A stretch of 64,000 nt of DNA from contig CP018627.1 of assembly GCA_002021875.1 (NCBI GenBank), positions 2,232,001-2,296,000 on the forward strand, written 5' to 3'. This document shows, one piece after another, positions 8,116-16,445 of this stretch. Numbering within the stretch: the stretch's first letter is position 1; each line of letters begins with the position of its first letter. Under the pieces are notes generated by a model. The model searched no databases, was not told where the DNA came from, and saw only the letters and a list, made by a program, of their open reading frames with translations. The position numbers and the translations under genes were made by a program. The stretch is from Streptomyces hygroscopicus. GTDB lineage: Bacteria > Actinomycetota > Actinomycetes > Streptomycetales > Streptomycetaceae.

Positions 8116-9971
8116 TCCAATGTCTCAGACCTCACCGTCGGTCGGACGATAAGGTCGTCCGGGCCAGGGAGCTACTGGAACCGATTGGTCCGGAGGCCGT
8201 TGAGGTGCATGCCCGCACCCTGGCGATCGGCGGCCACCTGGCTTCCACCCTGGTGGTGACCGGCTATCCGGCCGAGGTCACACCCGGCTGGCTGTCGCCC
8301 CTGCTCGACTTCCCCGGGCACCTGGACATCGCTTTGCACATCGAACCGGTTCCCAATCCGGTGGCGGCGGCCGGTCTGAAGACGCAGCGCGCCCGGCTCG
8401 AATCCGGTCGCCGCGGCGGATTCGACAAGGGGCACCTGGACGACCCGGATGTCGAGGCTGCCGCCGCGGACGCCGCTGAACTCGCCTACCGGATCGCCCG
8501 TGGCGAGGGAAGACTCTTCCATGTCAGCCTGTACATGACCGTCCACGCCGCAGACGAGAACACCCTGGCCGAGCAGGTCGCCGCCGTCAGAGCCGTCGCG
8601 GAATCGCTGCTGATGACGGTCGCACCGACCACCTACCGGGCGCTGCCCGGCTGGCTGGCCACCCTGCCATTCGGGATCGACACGCTGAAGATCCGCCGCA
8701 CCTTCGACACCGCAGCTCTCGCCGCCTGCTTCCCCTTCACCAGCCCCGACCTCCCCGCCCCCGACGAGGACGGAGCATCAGGAACGAGCACTCAGGTGCT
8801 GTACGGGCTGAACACCGTCTCCGGGGCGCCGGTGCTGTGGGACCGCTTCGGGTGCGACAACTACAACTCGGTGACCCTCGCCCGCTCCGGCGCGGGCAAG
8901 TCGTACCTGACCAAACTCGAACTGCTGCGGCTGTTGTTCACCGGAGCTACCGCCTCCGTCATCGATCCGGAGAACGAGTACGTCCGCCTGGCCGAGACCG
9001 TCGGCGGGCACGTCGTCGCACTCGGCGCGGACGACGTACACCTGAACCCATTCGACCTTCCACCGCACAGCGATTCCAGCGGCGGGGAGGACGTACTGAC
9101 GCGGCGGATGCTGTTCCTGCACTCCTTCCTGACGGTGCTCTTGGGCACCGCCCTGTCCGGAGTGGAGAAAGCCGTAATCGACCGCGCGATCCTCGGCGCA
9201 TACAACCGGGTGGGAATCACCGGCGACCTACGCACTTGGAGGCGCACCCCGCCCGTGCTGTCCGACCTGGCCGCCGCTCTCACCGAGGACGGCAGCGGGG
9301 CGGCCACACAGCTCGCGGAACGACTCGCTCCGTATGTCACCGGTTCGCACGCCTCGGTGTTCAACGGCCACAGCACCGCGAGCACCACAGGCCATCTGGT
9401 GGTCTTCGCACTGCGGCAACTGCCCGAAGAGGTCAAAGCCCCTGCGATGCTGCTCGCGCTGGATGCGATCTGGCGCCAGGTCACCGCCCGCGGCAGCCGC
9501 GGCAAGCACCTGGTGGTCGTCGACGAGGCGTGGCTGCTGATGCGCGACACGGCGGGGGCACAGTTCCTGTTCCGGATGGCCAAAGCCGCTCGCAAGTACT
9601 GGACCGGGCTGGCCGTCATCACGCAGGACGACGATGATCTCCTCGCCTCTTCCCTGGGCCGGGCGGTGGTCGCGAACGCAGCAACCCAGATTCTGCTCCG
9701 CCAGGCCCCGCAAGCCATCGACACGATCAGCGAGTCCTTCCGCCTCTCACAAGGCGAGCGGGAGTTCCTACTGTCCGCCGAGCGAGGCGAGGCGTTGCTG
9801 CTGGCCGGCCAGCAGCACAAAGTCACCCTGATCTCGGTAGCCGCCCCCGGCGAGCACGAGGTCATTACCACCGACCCGGGCGAACTTGCCGCCTGGCAGT
9901 CGACCGATGACACCGATCCCGATGGCCTCTACACCGATGAGGATCCCGGCGACGAGGGCTGGTATCGATGA
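8112..9971 (+). CDS. VirB4-like conjugation ATPase
   Basis: A 619-residue cytoplasmic ATPase that starts at GTG 8112, overlapping the previous stop. Walker A reads SGAGKSYL at about residues 257-264. Walker B is HLVVVDEAWLL, with the Asp-Glu pair near 471. Motifs ITQDDDDLLASSLG and NAATQILLRQ are typical of VirB4/TraE C-termini. The protein energises assembly of the mating channel. N-terminal residues 1-230 match the less conserved VirB4 head. It overlaps the coupling-protein gene by 4 nt. Confidence 0.92.
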   Translation: MIQCLRPHRRSDDKVVRARELLEPIGPEAVEVHARTLAIGGHLASTLVVTGYPAEVTPGWLSPLLDFPGHLDIALHIEPVPNPVAAAGLKTQRARLESGRRGGFDKGHLDDPDVEAAAADAAELAYRIARGEGRLFHVSLYMTVHAADENTLAEQVAAVRAVAESLLMTVAPTTYRALPGWLATLPFGIDTLKIRRTFDTAALAACFPFTSPDLPAPDEDGASGTSTQVLYGLNTVSGAPVLWDRFGCDNYNSVTLARSGAGKSYLTKLELLRLLFTGATASVIDPENEYVRLAETVGGHVVALGADDVHLNPFDLPPHSDSSGGEDVLTRRMLFLHSFLTVLLGTALSGVEKAVIDRAILGAYNRVGITGDLRTWRRTPPVLSDLAAALTEDGSGAATQLAERLAPYVTGSHASVFNGHSTASTTGHLVVFALRQLPEEVKAPAMLLALDAIWRQVTARGSRGKHLVVVDEAWLLMRDTAGAQFLFRMAKAARKYWTGLAVITQDDDDLLASSLGRAVVANAATQILLRQAPQAIDTISESFRLSQGEREFLLSAERGEALLLAGQQHKVTLISVAAPGEHEVITTDPGELAAWQSTDDTDPDGLYTDEDPGDEGWYR

Positions 9972-12370
9972 CCGTCAATGCGCTCCTGACCGTCACAGAA
10001 CCGCAGGGCCCCCTGGTGGACTTTCTCACCGACCCCGATGCCTTCTGGACAACGGCCGCCCAGACGCTCCTCGGCTGGGTCACTCCCTCCATGCCCGTAT
10101 TCGTCCCGGTCACCACCGCGATGGCCGTCTGTGCCACGGCCACACATTCCCGGATGCGTCGCGAGCGCCAGCAGCGCTTCGCCGACGGTGCGCGCTGTGT
10201 GGAGATCCTGGCTCCCCCGCAGGTCCCCGCCAAAGGCGGCGAAGTGCTCTGGGCGCAGCTCGCCGGATTGCTGCGGCCATGGTGGCGCCGGCTTGCCGGT
10301 GGGCAGCCGCACCTGGGATTCGAATACACCTGGTCGCCTACGGGGCTGGGCATCCGCCTATGGGTGCCGGGGACGGTGTCACTGGGGCTGGTGCGGCGGG
10401 CCGTGGAAGCAGCCTGGCCCGGCGCCCACACCCGGGTCCAGGAACCACCCGAGCTCATCCCTCACGGACACGTCGTAACCGCGGGCCGATTGCGCCCGGC
10501 GCGCCCGGAAGTGCTGCCGCTGCGCACCGAGCACGCCGCCGACCCGCTGCGGGCGCTGTTGCAGGCCGCCACCGGCATGGGCGAGGGCGAGACCGCACTC
10601 GTGCAGATCCTCGTCCGGCCCGCGACCGGGGCCGCATTGCGGCGGGCGCGCCGGGTGGCACGGCGGTTGAAGGCCGGACACTCGGCTCCGCGTCTTCCCG
10701 CGGTCGGCGCGCTCCTGCTGCACCGGCGGCAGCCGTTGCTGACGGGGCGGCAGGATGTCGAACACGGTGCTGCGGTCCGCCAGTCCGCAGCCAAGCTGAC
10801 CGGCCCTCAGTGGCAGACGGCCATCGCCTACGCCGCCACCTGCACGGCTGCGGAAGAACGCGCGAGGGACCTGGTACGGGGGCGTGCTCATGCGCTCGCG
10901 TCCGCGTTCGGCCTGTACGCGGACCGCAACTGGCTCGCCCGCACCCGCTTCCCCCGCCCCGGACGGATCCTGGAAGGCCGTGTCTTCCCCCAGCGCGCAG
11001 CGCTGCTGTCGGTCCCGGAGCTTGCGGCCTTGGCCCATCTGCCCCTTGACTCCGACGCACCCGGTCTGCGGCGTGCGGGAGCCCGCTCGGTGCTGCCGCC
11101 GCCCACGGTTCCCGAGCCGGTTCCCGGGGCAGGGGTCAAGCCCCTGGGCCGTTCCGACACCGGTGCCCGCCGGCCCGTGGGCCTGGCCGTTGCTGATGCC
11201 CGTCATCATGTGCATCTGATGGGCGCCACCGGTTCCGGCAAGTCCACCCTCGTCGCCCACCTCGTCCTGGACGATGTCCGCCACCACCGTGGCGCGATCG
11301 TCATCGACCCCAAGGGCGATCTCGTCACCGACCTCCTGCACCGCCTGCCCGACACCTGCGCCGACCGCCTGGTCCTCATCGACCCCGACGACACGCATGC
11401 CCCGCCGTGCCTGAACGTGCTGGACGGTGCCGACATCGACGTGGTCGTCGACAACATCACCGGCATCTTCCGCCGCATCTTCACCGCCTTCTGGGGTCCG
11501 AGAACCGACGACGTCATGCGCGCCGCCTGCCTCACCCTCCTCAAACACCGCACCCACAGCGGTCAGCTGGTTACACTCGCCGACGTGCCCCGCCTTCTGG
11601 GCGAACCCGCCTACCGCCTGCGCCTGATCCCCACCATCAAAGATCCCGTCCTCCGCGGCTTCTGGGCCTGGTACGAATCGATGTCCGAACCCTCCCGCGC
11701 CGCCGTGGTCGGCCCGGTGATGAACAAGCTGCGCGCCTTCCTCCTGCGGGACTTCGCCCGCCGCGCCATCTCCGCCGGCCCCTCCACATTCGACCTCGCC
11801 CAGGTCCTCAACGGCGGAATCCTCCTGGCCCGCCTGCCCAAGGGCGCCCTCGGCGAAGAGACCGCCCGGCTGCTCGGCTCGTTCATCGTCGCCGGAACCT
11901 GGCAAGCCGCCTCAGCCCGCGCCCGCACCCCCGAACACCAGCGCATCGACGCCGCCCTCTACATCGACGAGGCCCACAATTTCCTCACCCTGCCCTACCC
12001 GCTGGAGGACATGCTCGCCGAAGCCCGCGGCTACCGCCTGTCCATGGCGCTGGCCCACCAGCACCTCGCCCAGCTCCCCCGCGACCTGCGCGAGGGCATC
12101 TCCGCCAACGCCCGCAACAAAATCTTCTTCAACACCTCCCCCGAAGACGCCTCCGCCCTGGAACGCCACACCCTCCCCACCCTTGCCGCACACGATCTCG
12201 CCCACCTCGGCCCCTACCAGGCCGTGGCCCACCTGCTGACCGGCGGCGCGGAATCCGCCGCCTTCACTCTCACCACCCGGCCCCTGCCACCGCCCGTTCC
12301 CGGCCGGGCCGCCGACCTGCGCACAGCCGCAGCAGCGCGTACCGGCGCCAGGACCCCGACCCGTCCCTGA
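9968..12370 (+). CDS. VirD4/TraG-type coupling protein (T4SS DNA-pumping ATPase)
   Basis: An 800-residue protein. An N-terminal membrane-proximal region (one likely helix near residues 30-55) is followed by a 330-residue head, then a HerA/FtsK-like ATPase. Walker A GATGSGKST is at 419-427, IDPKGD at about 445, and Walker B LYIDEAHNFL near 664. ALAHQHLAQLP and NARNKIFFNTS follow, as in TraG/TraD-type coupling proteins. It should bring the relaxase-DNA complex to the channel. It overlaps virB4 by 4 nt. The presence of both a VirD4-like pump and VirB4 shows ssDNA-type conjugation rather than the FtsK-only TraB dsDNA transfer common in Streptomyces plasmids. Confidence 0.9.
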   Translation: MTVNALLTVTEPQGPLVDFLTDPDAFWTTAAQTLLGWVTPSMPVFVPVTTAMAVCATATHSRMRRERQQRFADGARCVEILAPPQVPAKGGEVLWAQLAGLLRPWWRRLAGGQPHLGFEYTWSPTGLGIRLWVPGTVSLGLVRRAVEAAWPGAHTRVQEPPELIPHGHVVTAGRLRPARPEVLPLRTEHAADPLRALLQAATGMGEGETALVQILVRPATGAALRRARRVARRLKAGHSAPRLPAVGALLLHRRQPLLTGRQDVEHGAAVRQSAAKLTGPQWQTAIAYAATCTAAEERARDLVRGRAHALASAFGLYADRNWLARTRFPRPGRILEGRVFPQRAALLSVPELAALAHLPLDSDAPGLRRAGARSVLPPPTVPEPVPGAGVKPLGRSDTGARRPVGLAVADARHHVHLMGATGSGKSTLVAHLVLDDVRHHRGAIVIDPKGDLVTDLLHRLPDTCADRLVLIDPDDTHAPPCLNVLDGADIDVVVDNITGIFRRIFTAFWGPRTDDVMRAACLTLLKHRTHSGQLVTLADVPRLLGEPAYRLRLIPTIKDPVLRGFWAWYESMSEPSRAAVVGPVMNKLRAFLLRDFARRAISAGPSTFDLAQVLNGGILLARLPKGALGEETARLLGSFIVAGTWQAASARARTPEHQRIDAALYIDEAHNFLTLPYPLEDMLAEARGYRLSMALAHQHLAQLPRDLREGISANARNKIFFNTSPEDASALERHTLPTLAAHDLAHLGPYQAVAHLLTGGAESAAFTLTTRPLPPPVPGRAADLRTAAAARTGARTPTRP

Positions 12371-12435
12371 CACCCCGCGCCGCAACCACAGGCGCATATC
12401 CGAACCATCCTCTGACGCCTTGGCGGTGACCTGTC

Positions 12436-13446
12436 ATGTCTGCGCTGCCCCGCCCTGCCTTCGGTCCTGGCTCCCGTTACACCGCACGCGCCTCGCTCAC
12501 CCGCCCCCGGCCCACGCCAGCGCCTCACCGTGCGGACGTCGTCGCCCTCACCCATCGTCTGACCGCCCGCGATCTCTGGCTCACCGCCATGGTCCACGAG
12601 CACCGCGTCCTGACTTCAACACAACTCTCGCGCCTGGCCTTTCCCAGCCTTCGCTCCGCCCAGCGCCGACTGCGCACGCTCCACCAGCACGCCGTCCTGG
12701 ACTCCTTCCGCCCCCTGACCCAGACCGGCACCGCACCCGAGCACTACGCCCTCGGACCCGTCGGTGCCACAGTGCTCGCCGCTCACGCAGGATGCGAGCT
12801 CACCACCCTCGGCTGGCGTCCCACCACCACCGGCCGCATCGCATACTCACCCTCCCTCGGCCACGACATCGGCGTCAACGAACTCCTCACCCACCTCGCC
12901 GCCCCCGCCCAACACGCCTCCAGCGACGGCCTGACCGTGTGGCTCTCGGAGCGCTCCTGCGCACGGCGCTGGGAGGACATGATCCGGCCCGACGCCTACG
13001 CCCACTGGCACACCCCCACAACCAGCACCGGCACCCCGTGCCTGCTGCCGTTCTTCCTCGAATACGACACCGGCTCCCAGCCCCTGGCCCGGGTCGAGGC
13101 CAAACTCACCGGATACGCCGCCTTCACCACCACCACCAACACGCGCCCGGCGCTGCTCATCCACACGCGCACCGCCTCCCGCGACCGCGCACTGCGTGGC
13201 CGCCTCGCCCAAGCCGCCCACGATCTGGGTCTGCATGTGGCGACATCCTCCGCCGACTTCACCACCGACACCCCCTGGGGCCCCTGGTGGGCCCCACTCG
13301 ACCTTGCGGCCCGCCGAACCACCCTGACCGGCCTCGCCACCCTGTGGACCGACCTCACCCCAGCCGCCGGCCTCGAGCCCACCGACGCCGACACCGTCCT
13401 GACCCTCCCCGTCCCTCCCCGCCCACCCACGGCACCGGAGGGCTGA
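12436..13446 (+). CDS. Replication-relaxation (Replic_Relax, PF13814) protein, candidate MOBC-like relaxase
   Basis: A 336-residue protein. Residues 45-115 form a winged helix (TSTQLSRLAFPSLRSAQRRL, then LGPVGATVLAA). The second half shows the family motifs LGHDIGVNEL (H143), MIRPDAY (RPD at 184-186), FLEYDTGS (E209, D211) and RVEAKL (E221, K223). PD...(D/E)...E-x-K spacing is that of restriction-like nucleases. MOBC relaxases are known to use such a fold instead of a catalytic tyrosine. It sits directly after the coupling protein, where a relaxase is expected, and no HUH relaxase is seen in the module. The relaxase role is inferred. Confidence 0.8.
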   Translation: MSALPRPAFGPGSRYTARASLTRPRPTPAPHRADVVALTHRLTARDLWLTAMVHEHRVLTSTQLSRLAFPSLRSAQRRLRTLHQHAVLDSFRPLTQTGTAPEHYALGPVGATVLAAHAGCELTTLGWRPTTTGRIAYSPSLGHDIGVNELLTHLAAPAQHASSDGLTVWLSERSCARRWEDMIRPDAYAHWHTPTTSTGTPCLLPFFLEYDTGSQPLARVEAKLTGYAAFTTTTNTRPALLIHTRTASRDRALRGRLAQAAHDLGLHVATSSADFTTDTPWGPWWAPLDLAARRTTLTGLATLWTDLTPAAGLEPTDADTVLTLPVPPRPPTAPEG

Positions 13447-13451
13447 AGAGC

Positions 13452-14384
13452 GTGCTCGCCAAGGCCACCACCGGGATCGGCTGCGCCATCGTGGCCCTGC
13501 CACTGCTTGCCGCCTTCACCGCCGCCGCACTGCTGAACTCCCTCATCCCCGGCTCGAGCTCGGGCAGTGTCCCAGCCACTCGGGGGAAGAACGCGTTCAG
13601 CGACATTCCCCCGGCCATGGCGGCCCTCTACCAGCGCGCCGCACCGGAATGCCCGGGCCTGTCCTGGACCGTCCTCGCTGCGATCGGAAAGGCTGAGACC
13701 GACCACGGACGCCACCCGACCATGAAATCCTCGGCAGGGGCGGTCGGACCCATGCAATTCCTGCCGTCCACCTTCACGATCTACGCATATCCAGTACCGC
13801 CTGGTGGGAAGAGACCGCCGACCCCCTGGGATCCGGCCGACGCGGTGTTCGCCGCGGCGCGCCTGCTGTGCGCGCACGGCGCCCGAGGCGGCAAGAGCCT
13901 CAAGCGGGCGATCTACGCCTACAACCCCTCCCACGCCTACGTCGCCGACATCCTGCGCATCGCCCGCCACTACGCCACCCAACGCTCCCCCGCAGCTGGC
14001 TCCACCTCCGCAGCGGTCGCCTTCGCCCGCCGCCAGCTCGGCACCCCCTACGTCTGGGGCGGCGACGGCCCCGCCGAAGGCGGCTTCGACTGCTCCGGCC
14101 TGACCAAAGCCGCCTACGCCCACGTCGGCATCACCCTCCCCCGCGTGGCACAGGCCCAATACGACGTCGGTCCCCGCCTCCCCGCCGGAGCACGCCTCCT
14201 GCCGGGCGATCTGCTGTTCTTTGGTACCAGCCCCCACGCCATCACCCACGTCGGCATCTACACCGGCAACCACCGCATGCTCGACGCACCCCACCCCGGC
14301 GCCGTCGTCAGAGAAAACACAGTCCGCCTGACCGGCACCTCCTACCAGGGCGCGACCCGTCCCATTCTGCGCGGTGCTCGGTGA
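13452..14384 (+). CDS. Bifunctional lytic transglycosylase - NlpC/P60 cell-wall hydrolase
   Basis: A 310-residue protein from GTG 13452, 5 nt after the previous stop; the long frame that opens at 12420 is a shadow before that. An N-terminal membrane anchor (residues 8-30) is followed by an SLT domain with catalytic Glu82 (GKAETDHG) and GPMQFLPSTF. The NlpC/P60 domain has Cys214 (FDCSGL), His266 (ITHVGIY) and a third polar residue near 281. This is the VirB1/TcpG-type enzyme that opens peptidoglycan for the mating channel. It overlaps the next gene by 4 nt (GTGA). Confidence 0.92.
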   Translation: MLAKATTGIGCAIVALPLLAAFTAAALLNSLIPGSSSGSVPATRGKNAFSDIPPAMAALYQRAAPECPGLSWTVLAAIGKAETDHGRHPTMKSSAGAVGPMQFLPSTFTIYAYPVPPGGKRPPTPWDPADAVFAAARLLCAHGARGGKSLKRAIYAYNPSHAYVADILRIARHYATQRSPAAGSTSAAVAFARRQLGTPYVWGGDGPAEGGFDCSGLTKAAYAHVGITLPRVAQAQYDVGPRLPAGARLLPGDLLFFGTSPHAITHVGIYTGNHRMLDAPHPGAVVRENTVRLTGTSYQGATRPILRGAR

Positions 14385-15268
14385 GCACACAGCCCACCCC
14401 GGACGACGTGGACGCCTTGCTGCGTGCCCTCGTACGCATCCTGTCCGGCGTCGCCGTCCTCGCCCTCATCTTCACCGCGGTCAACGTCACCCTCTTCGCG
14501 GTGGACCATCACATCCCCTGGCCGATCGCGCTCCTGCTCGATCCGATGGTCGCCCTCAGCCTCACCAGCGTGCTCTACGCCGACGCGCGCCTGGCCGCCT
14601 GGGGTATCCCTCCGCCACGCTGGTCAACCGCCCTGCGCTGGTCCGCCGGCCTGGCTGCCACCGTGATGAACACCTGGACCTCGCTCTGGCCCGACGACCA
14701 CATTGGCTGGCCCCGTCACGCGGACCCCGCCGGGGTGCTCCTGCACGCGGTACCGCCCCTGCTCCTGATCGGCTTGACCGAAACCGTGGCGGCCTACCGC
14801 CGGTGCACCTTCCGGGTCCACCCGCACCCCGCCACCGCACCCCCATCCCGCCAGCACCGGGAGCAGTCCGGGAGCGCCCCAGGAGCACCCGCACCCGCCG
14901 TCCCTCCACCCACCGAACACACCCATGGCAAAGACAACGGCCCGACAACGGCCATGACGCGCCCCGACAGCCCGCATCGCGCCCCCGCCGAACCCGTGGC
15001 CCAGCCCGATACAGAAAACCGCGCAGACGCCGACCTGTACGCCCGGGCCCTCGCGCTGGATCTGGCGGCCCGCCAGCGCACCGGGCAACCCGTCAGCATC
15101 CGCCAGCTCCGCCGCCACCTGCACCTGGGTCAAGAACGCGCCCGCGAGCTCCGCACCCGTCTGGACGCCTACCCCCGCCAAGGTGCACCCGCACCTCACC
15201 CCGCACCCGAGACCGCACCTGACCAGCGACTCGAAAGTGCGCCCGCGCGAGTGAGGGGAACGGCTTGA
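14381..15268 (+). CDS. DUF2637 membrane protein with a C-terminal helix-turn-helix
   Basis: A 295-residue protein from GTG 14381. The N-terminal 140 residues hold four membrane helices (ILSGVAVLALIFTAVNVTLF, IALLLDPMVALSLTSVLY, two more), as in the actinomycete DUF2637 family often found with plasmid transfer genes. A Pro-rich linker follows. The last 90 residues include ARALALDLAARQ and SIRQLRRHLHLGQERARELR, a helix-turn-helix shape. It may tether DNA or a regulator to the membrane in the mating apparatus. The start overlaps the hydrolase stop. Confidence 0.75.
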   Translation: MSTQPTPDDVDALLRALVRILSGVAVLALIFTAVNVTLFAVDHHIPWPIALLLDPMVALSLTSVLYADARLAAWGIPPPRWSTALRWSAGLAATVMNTWTSLWPDDHIGWPRHADPAGVLLHAVPPLLLIGLTETVAAYRRCTFRVHPHPATAPPSRQHREQSGSAPGAPAPAVPPPTEHTHGKDNGPTTAMTRPDSPHRAPAEPVAQPDTENRADADLYARALALDLAARQRTGQPVSIRQLRRHLHLGQERARELRTRLDAYPRQGAPAPHPAPETAPDQRLESAPARVRGTA

Positions 15269-15395
15269 CTTGTCGGCCACCGCAGAGCGTCCATGGTGGT
15301 CGCCCGCGGACCACCGCGTAGGCCACGCGCCGCGAGCACCCCGGCCCAGGGCTCTCTCCCACACCCACCCACCACCCCTCGCGGGAGGCCCCACC

Positions 15396-16232
15396 ATGTC
15401 AACCACCACTCACACCCGCCCCGTCGCAGGACCCGACCAGCCCAGAGCGTCTCAGCTATCCGGCGCCGCAGCCGCCCTATGGGCCGCACTGAACGCCCAC
15501 CCCGGCGCCACCAGCGCCACCCTCGCCCAGACCGCCGGACTAGGCCGATCCACTACGACCAAGGCACTGCGCCACTTCGAACAAACTGGTCTCGCCCGCC
15601 GCGAAAGCGCCGCTCCCGACGGCAACGGCCGCCCCGCCAGTCACTGGCACCCGACCCCCACCACGGCCGACGAGGCCAGCACCCCGCCCGAGACTCAAGA
15701 CGAGCCGTCGACCGATAACAATGACGGCCAAGAACCGCCCGCCGAGCCCAACGACCAGGCCACACCCACCACCGACGCACCCACACGCAGCGACGACTCC
15801 TCGGTGGATGGCGACAGGAACGGCATCCAGGACGACCGGCACAGGCCGGAGGCCGAAACTAACCCAGCCAACGAGCCCCTGCAGGGGACAGAAGTCGGCG
15901 ACTCGTCGCCCCCGGAGCCCGCCCCCGAGCCTCCGGCAGGAAAGGCCGTACCGCCGGTCACTCCCGAACCCACCCAGCCGAACAGCACCATCACCAGCGG
16001 GTCCAAGGTCCGGCTCGCACGTGGCGCCCTGCGCGACATGGTCGTCGACCACCTGACCGCCCACCGTGGCGAGGCATTCACAGCCACCGGCATCAGCAGA
16101 GTCATCGAAAAGAGCTCCGGAGCAATCGCCAACGCTCTGGTCACGCTGGCCCAACGAGGGATCACCGAGCAAGTCACCGAACGCCCACGCACCTACCGAC
16201 TCGCCACCACACCCAGCGACGACGATATGTAA
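15396..16232 (+). CDS. Two-winged-helix DNA-binding protein of the transfer module
   Basis: A 278-residue protein from ATG 15396, with GGGAGG 7 nt upstream. The longer frame from 15270 lacks a site. Residues about 25-80 form a MarR/ROK-like winged helix (ATLAQTAGLGRSTTTKALRHFEQ). A long acidic, Pro/Glu/Asp-rich linker with 'TPTTDAPTRSDDSS'-type composition spans 90-200. A second winged helix (FTATGISRVIEKSSGAIANAL) lies at 210-270. Two DNA-binding ends joined by a flexible linker suggest a bridging or partition-like protein, or a repressor of the operon that it closes. No enzymatic motif was seen. Confidence 0.65.
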   Translation: MSTTTHTRPVAGPDQPRASQLSGAAAALWAALNAHPGATSATLAQTAGLGRSTTTKALRHFEQTGLARRESAAPDGNGRPASHWHPTPTTADEASTPPETQDEPSTDNNDGQEPPAEPNDQATPTTDAPTRSDDSSVDGDRNGIQDDRHRPEAETNPANEPLQGTEVGDSSPPEPAPEPPAGKAVPPVTPEPTQPNSTITSGSKVRLARGALRDMVVDHLTAHRGEAFTATGISRVIEKSSGAIANALVTLAQRGITEQVTERPRTYRLATTPSDDDM

Positions 16233-16335
16233 ACGAGCACGGACTGGGCCAGGGGCCGGGTACCTGCCGCAACCGAGGCAGGTACCGGCCCCACTGCGGC
16301 CGCCAACGGGCCCGACTCCAGAACACGTCGGCCCG

Positions 16336-16363
16336 ACCTTCCATAAGTGGGGTTATGGAAGGT
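16336..16363. repeat. Perfect 11-bp inverted repeat with 6-nt spacer
   Basis: ACCTTCCATAA (16336-16346), GTGGGG, then TTATGGAAGGT (16353-16363). It is downstream of the last transfer gene and 82 bp before the IS4 copy. It lacks a T run, so a plain terminator is not favoured. It could be an operator, a nick-region hairpin of an origin of transfer, or the base of a recombination site. Confidence 0.7.
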
Positions 16364-16445
16364 GATGCGTGCGTTCGATTCTTCGCTCAGAGCCATCGTG
16401 CGCTCGACGCCCCTGGGAAGGGCGATGCCCATCTGAGGCTTAGCT

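Noticed and set aside
12420..13451. N-terminal extension of the wall hydrolase frame
   Set aside because: Extreme Arg/Pro/His composition and full overlap with the Replic_Relax gene; the real start is GTG 13452.
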